Part shown: positions 1 to 6,880 of the stretch, piece by piece | Layout of the letters: the number at the start of each line of letters is the position of its first letter | Position numbering within the stretch: position 1 is the stretch's first letter | Assembly: GCA_043802925.1 (NCBI GenBank) | Contig: JAZDKP010000209.1 | Coordinates: forward strand, 1-9,278 | DNA: 9,278 bases | Source: JAZDKP01 sp043802925 | GTDB lineage: Bacteria; Fibrobacterota; OXYB2-FULL-49-7; JAEUSG01 | Reading direction: 5' to 3' | Position numbers and translations under genes: made by a program | The notes under the pieces: model-generated | Database searches by the model: none | Seen by the model: the letters and a program-made list of their open reading frames with translations, nothing else | Told to the model about the DNA's origin: nothing

Positions 1-205
1 AGGGTGAAACGGCGAGGTAAAAGCTCACCGCTCTTCCGGTGACGGAAGAGGCACGGTAAACCCCATCCGGTACAAGACCAAATAAGGGGGGACGAAGCGG
101 CCCGCTTCATCCGACTCCCGGGTAGGTCGCTAGAGGCCCGCTGCGAAGCGGGTCCCAGAGAGATGGCTGCACAAAGACAGGACCCGGCTTACAGATCCGC
201 TCCTT
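1..205 (+). ncRNA. rnpB: RNase P RNA (type A), 3' part, cut by window start
   Basis: This is the catalytic RNA of ribonuclease P, which trims the 5' leader from pre-tRNAs. I recognise it from several conserved blocks in the right order: the opening AGGGTGAAA followed by GAGGTAAAAGCTCACCG, GGCACGGTAAACCCCATCCGG, AAGACCAAATA, the L15 segment CCCGGGTAGG (the tRNA CCA-binding GGU falls at 121-123), and the terminal GACAGGACCCGGCTTA at 176-192. P18 is visible as CCCGCT (137-142) and AGCGGG (147-152) closed by a GCGA tetraloop. A GAAGCG/CGCTTC stem with loop GCC matches P16/P17, which supports type A. The 5' half, including the other P1 strand, lies outside the window. The 3' end is placed near the T run at 204-208 by comparison with the E. 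coli RNA and may be off by several bases. Confidence 0.96.
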
Positions 206-225
206 TTTCTTTCGGGTATCAACCC

Positions 226-1647
226 ATGCGCTTCATACTTGTTTGTCTCTGTCTTTTGCTGCCCGCCCTTGTTGGCGCCGAACGGTTGAGTTCGGTGACG
301 GTGTACGGCAATGCGCTCCTGGGCCGGGACGCAATCCTCCGGCTCTGCGGCCTGAACGAAGGGGATTCCCTGCGTGACGATGCCGTGGACCGTTGCGTCC
401 GGTATCTGCAGGAAACGGGGTTGTTCGATTCCGTGGCGGTCAAGTGCGTTCCCGCCGCGGAAGGGGGCGCGGACCTTCATGTATTGGTTCTTGAAAAATC
501 CCGCGGCCAGTTTCAGTTCCTGGGCGGCACGCTGGCCACGACCCTGTTCGGACAGAACAGGTACTGGTTCTGCGTGACGCCGGGTTATGTGCGGCGCTAC
601 CCGGCCGGCCGGCCCGATGTGCTCCGGTTTTCAGTCACGCTCCCCTATTCATACGGTGTTTCCGCGGACTGGATCGGCCAGGCGTTGCCGGTCCACGGGT
701 ATACGACGGGCCTCGACCTTTCCGCGCAGTATTTTCCCTATCAGTATTCCCGTTACCTCGCCCGCAGTTTCTACGGCGCGGCTTACCTCGAACGCCGGCT
801 TCTACCCGGACTTTCGGTGCGGGCCTCCCTGGCCGATGAGTTGTCCAAGACCTGGCGGGTGGACGTAAATAAATGGAAGGCGCTGGACTGGCAGGTGCTG
901 ATCACGGACCCCGGGGCCATCCAGGACAATCGTTATTCCCAAGTCTATCCGCGCGAAGAAAACGCGCCCTCGGTGGCGTTCTCAGGGCTGCTTGATAAAA
1001 GAGACCATCCGTACACGCCGAGTCGCGGGATGACGTTCTTTCTTGAAGGGCGCCGGTATTTCATTCTCAATCTCAAAAACAGCAGCCGCTTCAATTTCAA
1101 CCAGGCCACGGGTTCGGTCCGTTTTTACGTCTCGACTTTTGCCCGGCAGACCGTGGCCACACACCTCAAGGCCGTGGTTCGCGATCACTTTGACCCGGAC
1201 CGGTTAGCGCACCGGCTCATTTTCTACAATGACGGCCAGCATTTCCGAGGGTTCCAGTCGCTGGCGGGCACCAACCTCCTGCTCTGGAACTGGGAATACC
1301 GGGTCCACCTCTTTGGGTTTGACATGCTCGAAGGGCTGGAGGATCTGAACCTGCCGCTTAAGACCCGCCGGATGCTGGACAAGCTTTCCTATTCCGCGGA
1401 GGCCGTGGCGTACGTGGACAACGGGGTTTTTTTCGGGCGGGTCTACAACGGGACGGAAGCGGACATTGTGTTCCGCGACATCCGCCTGCCGCGCGACCTG
1501 TACACGAGTGTTGGGTTCGGCGGCCGCCTTATTTATCCGAAGCTGGGTTATGTGGCCAGCGCGGGGATCACGCTGTTCCAACACAAGGAAGGGCTGGACG
1601 ATGATTTTACCAGCCGCGTGTACGGCACCCTGAGCGCTGCGTTCTAG
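226..1647 (+). CDS. Omp85-family (BamA/TamA-like) outer-membrane protein with a single POTRA domain
   Basis: The predicted product has 473 residues. Residues 1-18 form a signal peptide ending LVGA. One POTRA-like domain follows at about 22-93, with the pattern GNALLGRDAI, a two-helix stretch, ETGLFDSV and the VLVLEK strand. The rest is a beta-barrel of the D15/Omp85 type: the D-x-RD-x-P signature is at 257-262, the lid-loop motif RGF is at 341-343, and the chain ends in Phe, as outer-membrane proteins usually do. BamA normally carries five POTRA domains and TamA three, so this is a short family member, not the main BamA. Family members insert or move proteins across the outer membrane; the substrate here is unknown. 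I chose ATG 226 because the upstream in-frame ATG at 163 lies inside the RNase P RNA and would bury the signal peptide. No clear Shine-Dalgarno or separate promoter is visible in the roughly 20 bases after rnpB. Confidence 0.85.
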   Translation: MRFILVCLCLLLPALVGAERLSSVTVYGNALLGRDAILRLCGLNEGDSLRDDAVDRCVRYLQETGLFDSVAVKCVPAAEGGADLHVLVLEKSRGQFQFLGGTLATTLFGQNRYWFCVTPGYVRRYPAGRPDVLRFSVTLPYSYGVSADWIGQALPVHGYTTGLDLSAQYFPYQYSRYLARSFYGAAYLERRLLPGLSVRASLADELSKTWRVDVNKWKALDWQVLITDPGAIQDNRYSQVYPREENAPSVAFSGLLDKRDHPYTPSRGMTFFLEGRRYFILNLKNSSRFNFNQATGSVRFYVSTFARQTVATHLKAVVRDHFDPDRLAHRLIFYNDGQHFRGFQSLAGTNLLLWNWEYRVHLFGFDMLEGLEDLNLPLKTRRMLDKLSYSAEAVAYVDNGVFFGRVYNGTEADIVFRDIRLPRDLYTSVGFGGRLIYPKLGYVASAGITLFQHKEGLDDDFTSRVYGTLSAAF

Positions 1648-3446
1648 ATTCCGCTCTTCCTGAAGTCTTTTTTCAGGACGCGCTCGTACTGCTTGGAATC
1701 CAGGAGCACTTTTTTCGCCTCCAGGACATACCGGTCTTTTTTCAGGACATAGTCGTAATAAGCCTCTTTGTTGACCGAAGCGGTCAGGAAGGCCTGGGTG
1801 AGCCGGTCCTTGATCATGTCCTTGTTCTTGACGAGTGCGTATTCCTTGTCGCGGTTGATGGCGCTGTCGAGGTCCGCGATGGCGCGGTTGATTGTCGGGT
1901 CGTTGGGTCCGGCCGGAATCACCTTGGTGGAGTCGTAGGGGTCCTTTCGCGCATTGTCGAGCGTTTTATGGAGTTCCTTCAGGAGGGTCTGCTCGGGAGA
2001 GGTGTATTCAAACTTATTTGTTTTGAGGTAGGCGAGGAAGGCGTTGTAAGTCTGATCCGTGGCCCGGAAAGTGTCGGGCACGGTGTTTTTGCCGCCCTGG
2101 GCCTTTTGTTTCGCCAGCTCCGAGGACGCGAACTTGAATAAGAACTGCTTGCTCGCGAATTCACGCTCGAGCGGCGTGTAGCGTTCAAGCGCCACGTCGA
2201 GGTCGGGTGTGATGCCGCCGCCGCCGTACACGGTGCGGCCGAGGCGGAGGGTCTTGAACTCCTCTTTCTTTTTCGTATCCTTGGCTTTGAGGGAATCGGG
2301 TCTTCCGGAAGCGTCCTCTTCGTCTTCTTTCTGCGCAAACGCATGCCGCTTTTCACCCACCTCGTTGCTGAGCTTGTTGATGCAGCGGCCGGAGGGCGTG
2401 TAATAATAGGCGGTGGTGAGTTTGAGCGCGTGCTTCTGTTCAAGCGGGAGGATGGTCTGGACCGAGCCCTTGCCAAAGGTCTCGTTGCCCATGATGACGC
2501 CGCGGTCGTGGTCCTGAATGGCGCCGGCCACAATCTCCGAGGCCGAGGCGCTGCCCGGACTTACCAGCACCACAAGCGGTATGTTGTCCGGGAGTACGGG
2601 CTGGGCCGTGGATTCGAACACGACCTTTTGCGAGGGGTTGCGCCCCTGTGTGTAGACCACGAGCTTGCCCGCGGGCAGGAACTTTTCGGACACGCCCACG
2701 GCCTCTTTGAGCAGGCCACCCGGGTTGCTGCGGAGGTCGAGTACGAGCGACTGGATGCCTTTGGCGTTGAGCTGCTTGAGGGCCTCGTCCATTTCCTGCG
2801 AAGTGGTCTGGGTGAAGCTGACCAGCTTGATGTAGCCGATCTTGTTTTTGGCGTCCACAATGCCCGCGTATTCGACGCTGTTGATTTTGATGATGTCGCG
2901 TTCGAGCTCCACTTCAAAAGGCTCCAGCACGCCTTCGCGGCCGATCGAGAGCTTGACAAGAGTGCCTTTTGGGCCGCGGAGCTTGTTAACGGCCGCGTCC
3001 AGTTCGATGCCTTCGGTGGTCTTGCCGTCGATTTTCAGGATGCGGTCGCCCGCCATGAGGCCGGCCTTCATGGCCGGGGAATTGGGAATGGGCAGCGGCG
3101 CGATGACGGTGAGTATGTTGTCGGGCACCCCGATGGTGATGCCGAGTCCGCCGAACTCGCCCTTGGTGTGGATCATCAGATTGTCATAATCCTTTTCCTC
3201 GAAATAGCTGGTGTGCGGGTCCAGGATGTCGCGCATGCCGTAATTGATGGCGTAGACCAGGAGACTTTCGGCCGGGACGTCCACCACGTAGTTGGTCTTG
3301 ATTTTTTTGAAGACGTCGTCAAATCGGATGATGCTTTCATAGAAATCGTCACCTTTTGCAAAGGTGCGGCTGTAGAACCATCCGCCCGAAAAGACCATGA
3401 GTGCGATCAATAGAAAACTGATGCCGGTGGAACGTTTGAGGTTCAT
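1644..3446 (-). CDS. ctpA: S41 C-terminal processing protease (CtpA/Prc-like) with long C-terminal extension
   Basis: This is a 600-residue serine protease of the tail-specific type, expected to act in the periplasm on C-terminal tails of envelope proteins. Residues 1-30 are an N-terminal signal or membrane anchor (FLLIALMVFSGGWFY). A helical region follows, then a PDZ domain at about 90-178 (GLGITIG, AGLMAGDRILKIDG) and the S41 core at about 185-355. The catalytic Ser-Lys pair reads as S301 in GSASASE and K326 in TFGKGSVQ, the 25-residue spacing known from Prc; Q330 follows. A charged insertion lies between SGRCINK (352-358) and VYGGGGITPD (406-415), a form I associate with FCB-group bacteria. 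About 175 further residues form a helical, Lys-rich extension. The Shine-Dalgarno AAGGA (complement of 3453-3457) sits six bases from the ATG. The gene is divergent from murB and convergent with the Omp85 gene. The choice between CtpA and Prc as a name is open. Confidence 0.93.
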   Translation of the reverse strand: MNLKRSTGISFLLIALMVFSGGWFYSRTFAKGDDFYESIIRFDDVFKKIKTNYVVDVPAESLLVYAINYGMRDILDPHTSYFEEKDYDNLMIHTKGEFGGLGITIGVPDNILTVIAPLPIPNSPAMKAGLMAGDRILKIDGKTTEGIELDAAVNKLRGPKGTLVKLSIGREGVLEPFEVELERDIIKINSVEYAGIVDAKNKIGYIKLVSFTQTTSQEMDEALKQLNAKGIQSLVLDLRSNPGGLLKEAVGVSEKFLPAGKLVVYTQGRNPSQKVVFESTAQPVLPDNIPLVVLVSPGSASASEIVAGAIQDHDRGVIMGNETFGKGSVQTILPLEQKHALKLTTAYYYTPSGRCINKLSNEVGEKRHAFAQKEDEEDASGRPDSLKAKDTKKKEEFKTLRLGRTVYGGGGITPDLDVALERYTPLEREFASKQFLFKFASSELAKQKAQGGKNTVPDTFRATDQTYNAFLAYLKTNKFEYTSPEQTLLKELHKTLDNARKDPYDSTKVIPAGPNDPTINRAIADLDSAINRDKEYALVKNKDMIKDRLTQAFLTASVNKEAYYDYVLKKDRYVLEAKKVLLDSKQYERVLKKDFRKSGI

Positions 3447-3489
3447 GAAAAGTCCTTAAATAAAGAGAAAAACCGGACTCATACTGTCT

Positions 3490-3516
3490 CTATAATATAA
3501 TAATTTATATTTTCAT
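3490..3516. promoter_or_regulatory. AT-rich divergent promoter region between the protease gene and murB
   Basis: The 71-bp gap between the two divergent genes contains a run made almost only of A and T. On the plus strand TATAAT lies at 3491-3496, a perfect -10 box that would start a murB message of roughly 15 leader bases. On the minus strand TATTAT occurs at 3492-3497 and 3497-3502, and TATAAA at 3504-3509, any of which could serve the protease gene. I see no good TTGACA-like -35 box for either direction, so exact start sites cannot be assigned. Confidence 0.5.
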
Positions 3517-3517
3517 T

Positions 3518-4393
3518 GTGGAAAGACTCTTCCTTCGCAATGTTCTCCTGAAAAACTACTGCACCTGGCGGGTCGGCGGGCCGGCCCGTTTTTTTTATGA
3601 ACCCCGGGACGCCGGGGAGCTGAAAAAAGCGCTGGTCTGGGCGCATGCGGGCGGCACGCCCGTGTTTGTACTCGGCCGGGGCTCCAACCTGCTTATTTCC
3701 GATAAAGGCTATGACGGCCTCGTGATTCGCACTGCGGACCAGTTGACCGCCATCCGTTTTGACGGTCCCCGCGCGGAGGCGGAATGCGGCGCTTATTTTG
3801 GCGGTTTTCTTGAGGCGTGTGCGGACCGCGGTCTTTCGGGCCTCGAGGACCTCTATGACATTCCGGGTACTGTGGGCGGCGCGGTATTTATGAATGCCGG
3901 CGCGTTCGAGACAAGCGTGGCGGACCGGCTTGTCGAGGTGGTGTCCCTCGACGCAAAGGGCGTTGAACACCGGCGGCCCGTTGCGGAGCTGGCCTTTGCC
4001 TACCGTGACAGCCTTTTCCGCCACAACAACGAAACAATCGTGCGCGCCTGTTTCATGCTTTCGGCCGGCGAGCCCGCGGTATTGCGCGCCCGGTTGGCCG
4101 AGACCCTGCGGAAGCGCAATGACAAACAGCCGCCGGACCGGAACCGGAGCTGCGGCTCGGTGTTCAAGCGTCCGCCTGGCGGATATGCGGGGACGCTCAT
4201 TGACAAGGCCGGCCTGAAGGGGCTCCGTATCGGCGGCGCGCGCGTCTCGGAAAAGCACGCCAACTTCATTATCAACGACAACAGCGCCACGGCCGCGGAT
4301 ATCGCGGCGCTCATTGACAAGGTACGGACGCGGGTCCATGCTTTCTGCGGTGTGCGGCTGGAGACCGAAGTCATCTATCTCGGTGAATTCTAA
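3518..4393 (+). CDS. murB: UDP-N-acetylenolpyruvoylglucosamine reductase
   Basis: MurB reduces UDP-GlcNAc-enolpyruvate to UDP-MurNAc with NADPH and FAD, the second committed step of peptidoglycan synthesis in the cytoplasm. The 291-residue protein shows the FAD-binding signature VLGRGSNLLISD (51-62), IPGTVGGAVFMNAGAF (115-130), the YRDS segment (162-165), and GSVFKRP with the probable catalytic acid Ser214. The C-terminal part carries AGLKG and VSEKHANFIIN, and Glu284 in LETEV matches the conserved catalytic Glu. The YR-x-S motif and the length suggest the shorter type II form. The start is GTG at 3518, with no Shine-Dalgarno in the AT-rich leader; no in-frame ATG lies nearby, and the N-terminus (NYCTWRVGGPA) is complete from this codon. 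It heads a tight run with the next two genes. Confidence 0.97.
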   Translation: MERLFLRNVLLKNYCTWRVGGPARFFYEPRDAGELKKALVWAHAGGTPVFVLGRGSNLLISDKGYDGLVIRTADQLTAIRFDGPRAEAECGAYFGGFLEACADRGLSGLEDLYDIPGTVGGAVFMNAGAFETSVADRLVEVVSLDAKGVEHRRPVAELAFAYRDSLFRHNNETIVRACFMLSAGEPAVLRARLAETLRKRNDKQPPDRNRSCGSVFKRPPGGYAGTLIDKAGLKGLRIGGARVSEKHANFIINDNSATAADIAALIDKVRTRVHAFCGVRLETEVIYLGEF

Positions 4394-4396
4394 ACA

Positions 4397-5224
4397 ATGG
4401 CTCCGCGCGTTTCCGTCATTATCCCCACGTTTAATCGTAAGGAACTTACCGAGCACGCGGTGCGCTCCGTGCTTGCGCAGACGTTCCGTGATTACGAGCT
4501 TATCGTGGTGGACGATGGATCCACGGACGGGACCGCGGACCCCCTGGCCGCCCTCTTTCCGCAGGAACTCACCCTGCTCCGCCAGGAGAACCGGGGTGTG
4601 AGCGCGGCGCGCAACGCGGGCATCCGGGCTTCCCACGGCGAATGGATTGCGTTCCTCGATTCGGACGACGAATGGCTCCCGCGAAAACTCGAACTCCAGA
4701 TGGCCTATCTCTCCGTGTATCCGGAGTGGCGTATCTGCCAGACCCGTGAGCGCTGGGTGCGCAAAGGGGTGCGCGTGAACCCGCGGCCTGTGCATGAAAA
4801 GTTTGAAGGGGATCTCTTTGAGGCTTCATTGGCGCGCTGCCTCATCACCCCGTCCTCGGTCATGCTCCAACGAAGTCTGTTGGACGAGACCGGCCTGTTT
4901 GATGAAGCGCTTCCTGCCTGTGAGGATTATGACCTCTGGCTGCGCATCACCCGCCTCTGGCCCGTGGGGCTGGTGGACGAGGAATTGCTTATCCGGTACG
5001 GCGGCCATGCGGATCAGCTTTCGGCCCTGCCGGGGCTCGACAAGTATCGTATTCGCTCCCTTGATGCGTTGCTCACCAACGGCGGGCTCACGCCGGGCCA
5101 GGCCGCAGCCACGGTCGCGGTGTTGCGCGAAAAGTGCGCGGTGTACGCCGCGGGCTGCCGCAAGCGGGGGCGCGTCAACGAGGCCGAACAGTACGAACAA
5201 ATCCCCGAACGGTGGGAGGCTTAG
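4397..5224 (+). CDS. Family 2 glycosyltransferase (soluble)
   Basis: The 275-residue protein begins with the GT-A nucleotide-sugar fold typical of family 2: VSVIIPTFNR (5-14), VVDDGSTDGT (37-46), GVSAARNAGI (67-76) and the metal-binding DSDD (88-91). The acceptor half has RGF-less but recognisable features: TPSSVMLQRSLLDETGLFDE and the acidic EDYDLWLRI (176-184), where the catalytic base usually lies, then GGHADQLS. No membrane segment is visible, so it probably works in the cytoplasm or at the inner face of the membrane. The sugar and acceptor cannot be told from sequence. It starts three bases after the murB stop, so co-transcription with murB is very likely, which hints at a role in envelope polysaccharide or glycoconjugate synthesis. 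No strong Shine-Dalgarno is seen before ATG 4397. Confidence 0.92.
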   Translation: MAPRVSVIIPTFNRKELTEHAVRSVLAQTFRDYELIVVDDGSTDGTADPLAALFPQELTLLRQENRGVSAARNAGIRASHGEWIAFLDSDDEWLPRKLELQMAYLSVYPEWRICQTRERWVRKGVRVNPRPVHEKFEGDLFEASLARCLITPSSVMLQRSLLDETGLFDEALPACEDYDLWLRITRLWPVGLVDEELLIRYGGHADQLSALPGLDKYRIRSLDALLTNGGLTPGQAAATVAVLREKCAVYAAGCRKRGRVNEAEQYEQIPERWEA

Positions 5225-5227
5225 CGC

Positions 5228-5728
5228 ATGAAGCCAACGTTTCCGAAAGGCGTGGCGGAACGGGTCGAAAGCGGGCAGGTCAACATCACTACCGCGAAGT
5301 TCCTGGCCGGGCTTGCGGAAAGCGACCGGGCACCCCTTCTCTCGCTGTTCTCAGCGCTCCGGTTTGGGGTGAACAAGCAGCGTGAAATCGTCGAATGGCT
5401 GGAGGATGTCATTCACCGGGACGGCGTGAGTGTCCCGGATCTTTGCCGGAGCCTGGAACTCGACGCCCTTCTTTCGGACGCAATGCTCAACTCCCCGCAG
5501 AAATGCAGCCGTTTCCGCGAGCGGCTTTATGCGCTCCGCTTCCCGGCCCTTTCCGCTCACCTTCAGAAGCTTCACCAGGACCTGCGGCGCATTCGGCTAC
5601 CCGAGGGAGTCCGGCTTTCGGTCGAGTCCCCGCTCGAGGACGCGGTGTACAAGTTGGAAATCGAGTTCCATTCGCGTGAGGAACTGGAGGAGAAGCTGAA
5701 GCAGCTCCCCCTGTTGCCACCTTTCTGA
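5228..5728 (+). CDS. ParB-like C-terminal-region protein lacking the ParB nuclease/CTPase domain
   Basis: The protein has 166 residues and no signal peptide or membrane segment. Residues 8-60 (VESGQVNITTAKFLAGLAE, then DR, LLSLFSALRFGVNKQREI) read like the helix-turn-helix region of ParB/Spo0J-type proteins, where a 'G-x-I/V-s-x-x-x-A-x-x-L' pattern is followed by a short second helical unit. The remainder (RDGVSVPDL, LNSPQKCSRFRERL, LRFPALSAH) resembles, from memory, the C-terminal part of ParB-like proteins of deltaproteobacterial groups. The N-terminal ParB domain with its GERR/CTP-binding motifs is absent, and the DNA upstream is the intact glycosyltransferase gene, so this is not simply a misplaced start. 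It begins three bases after the preceding stop with a good Shine-Dalgarno, GGGAGG at 5214-5219. DNA binding is inferred, not shown; it could equally be an unrelated helical protein. Confidence 0.62.
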   Translation: MKPTFPKGVAERVESGQVNITTAKFLAGLAESDRAPLLSLFSALRFGVNKQREIVEWLEDVIHRDGVSVPDLCRSLELDALLSDAMLNSPQKCSRFRERLYALRFPALSAHLQKLHQDLRRIRLPEGVRLSVESPLEDAVYKLEIEFHSREELEEKLKQLPLLPPF

Positions 5729-5892
5729 AACCCACCCCCTTGCCCCCTCCCTTTTCCGGAAAAAGGGAGGGGGACTTTTACCCGTCCTAACGATATCTTT
5801 CTGTAAACAACAGAAGTAAGATAATATTGTTGTTTTGTATAGGGTAACCCCTCCCTGCCGTCGCGGGAAGGAGGGGTAAAGGGGTGGGTTTT
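5728..5892. repeat. Palindromic element: two inverted hairpin units around a 58-bp centre
   Basis: A unit at 5728-5783 and an inverted, imperfect copy at 5842-5892 share the same order: AAACCCACCCC, a pyrimidine/purine hairpin, then TTACCC or TACCC. The outermost 11 bases match exactly in inverted orientation (5728-5738 with 5881-5891). The left unit contains a 13-bp perfect stem (5743-5755 with 5761-5773, loop CCGGA); the right contains ACCCCTCC (5847-5854) pairing with GGAGGGGT (5870-5877). The centre is AT-richer and has its own inverted repeat, AAACAACA (5805-5812) with TGTTGTTT (5828-5835). No reading frame fits. This arrangement resembles REP/BIME or a small non-autonomous mobile repeat. 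It fills most of the 248-bp gap between the ParB-like gene and the sigma gene; 5893-5976 holds no further clear signal. Confidence 0.7.
5743..5780 (+). terminator. Possible terminator of the murB run (left hairpin of the palindromic element)
   Basis: The 13-bp stem CCCCCTCCCTTTT/AAAAGGGAGGGGG is followed by ACTTTTA at 5774-5780. It lies 14 bases after the ParB-like stop codon, so it could end the three-gene transcript. The U tract is short and broken, and the hairpin is explained equally well by the surrounding repeat, so the terminator role is only a suggestion. Confidence 0.4.
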
Positions 5893-5976
5893 CAATGTTT
5901 TTGCTTGCTCTTCCGCAATTGTTTCACCTATTTTTTCCTCCTCAGAACCCGTCCTTTTTCCAGAGCGGAATGACCC

Positions 5977-6843
5977 ATGGCCGAAACCTACCGGGGCGCC
6001 TTCTTTATCGAAGAGGCGTCGCTTGTCCACTATCTCAAAGACATCGCGCGGCACAAGGCCCTTACCATGAAGGAGGAGGCCGAGCTCGCGGTGCGCATCC
6101 GCAAGGATGACACCGCGGCCCTGGAAAAACTTCTCAAGTCCAACCTTCGCTTCGTGGTTTCGGTGGCGCGCAACTACCAGAACCAGGGGCTGCCGCTTGC
6201 GGACCTCATCAACGAAGGCAACCTGGGGCTCATTCGCGCGGCCAAGCGGTTTGACGAGACCAAGAAGTTCAAGTTCATCTCCTACGGGGTCTGGTGGGTG
6301 CGCCAGGCCATCCTGCAGGCGTTGGCCGAGCAGTCGCGTATAGTCAGGCTCCCCCTGAACCGGGTCGGCGCCATCCATAAAATCGGCCGTATCTCCAGCC
6401 GCATGGAGCAGGACCTGAAGCGCATCCCAAGCGCCGAGGAAATCGCGCACAAACTCCGGCTTGAGCCCACCGAAGTGAGCGAGGCGCTGAAAATCGGCAA
6501 CACGCACACGTCGCTGGACGCCAATTTTCAGGACGGAGAGGACGGCCGGCTCATGGACCTGCTGCGCGACGAAAACGCCGATGCGCCGGACGATGTGCTG
6601 CGCGGGCTTTCGCTGGCCGGAGAGGTGGAACGCACGCTTTCCACGCTCGCCAAGCGCGAAAAGGACGTGGTCAAACTCTACTTCGGCATCGGCGTGGAAA
6701 ACGCCCACACGCTCGAAGAAATAGGGAAAAAGTTCAATCTCACGCGCGAACGCGTGCGCCAAATCAAGGAACGGGCCATTAAACGGCTCAAGCACAGTTC
6801 GCGCAGCCGCTCGCTCCGCACCCTCCGGGTTGAGACGGAATAA
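5977..6843 (+). CDS. rpoD: Primary-type sigma-70 factor, compact form without region 1.1
   Basis: This RNA polymerase sigma factor of 288 residues directs promoter recognition. Region 1.2 lies at about 13-43 (LVHYLKDIARHKALT), region 2 at 53-123 with the near-invariant DLINEGNLGLIRAAKRFD and KFKFISYGVWWVRQAI, and LAEQSRIVRLPLNRVG leads into region 3 (about 126-205). Region 4 spans 211-273 and carries the -35-binding helix-turn-helix TLEEIGKKFNLTRERVRQIK. The acidic region 1.1 of E. coli RpoD is missing, and the size matches the approximately 287-residue primary sigma of Bacteroidota. The gene is therefore either the housekeeping sigma of an FCB-like organism or a close group 2 relative. ATG 5977 has only a weak purine tract upstream (GAGCGGA at 5963-5969). 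It stands alone, with the palindromic repeat before it and a hairpin after it. Confidence 0.92.
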   Translation: MAETYRGAFFIEEASLVHYLKDIARHKALTMKEEAELAVRIRKDDTAALEKLLKSNLRFVVSVARNYQNQGLPLADLINEGNLGLIRAAKRFDETKKFKFISYGVWWVRQAILQALAEQSRIVRLPLNRVGAIHKIGRISSRMEQDLKRIPSAEEIAHKLRLEPTEVSEALKIGNTHTSLDANFQDGEDGRLMDLLRDENADAPDDVLRGLSLAGEVERTLSTLAKREKDVVKLYFGIGVENAHTLEEIGKKFNLTRERVRQIKERAIKRLKHSSRSRSLRTLRVETE

Positions 6844-6880
6844 GCAAAAACACCGTTAATTTGTATGATTTTCTGGTCGG

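Noticed and set aside
163..225. Upstream in-frame ATG extending the Omp85 protein by 21 residues
   Set aside because: It lies inside the conserved 3' end of RNase P RNA and would place a non-signal sequence before a good signal peptide.
1658..1678. Inverted repeat TCCTGAA/TTCAGGA as a terminator for the Omp85 gene
   Set aside because: There is no T tract after it, and the repeated TTTTTTCAGGAC here and near 1738 is explained by two LKKD coding segments of the protease.
2343..3413. Long open frame on the plus strand opposite the protease gene
   Set aside because: Its protein has low-complexity Asp/Val/Gly/His composition typical of an antisense shadow, and the minus strand carries a fully recognisable S41 protease.
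3479..4795. Long minus-strand open frame opposite murB and the glycosyltransferase
   Set aside because: It crosses two well-supported plus-strand genes and shows no domain; GC-rich codon use leaves the opposite frame open.
5895..6110. Small hydrophobic frame starting upstream of the sigma gene
   Set aside because: It overlaps the sigma gene out of frame, has no ribosome site, and turns into shadow sequence after the first 25 residues.
5572..6795. Long minus-strand open frame opposite the ParB-like and sigma genes
   Set aside because: It spans the palindromic element and the antisense of a conserved sigma factor, and has a repetitive composition.
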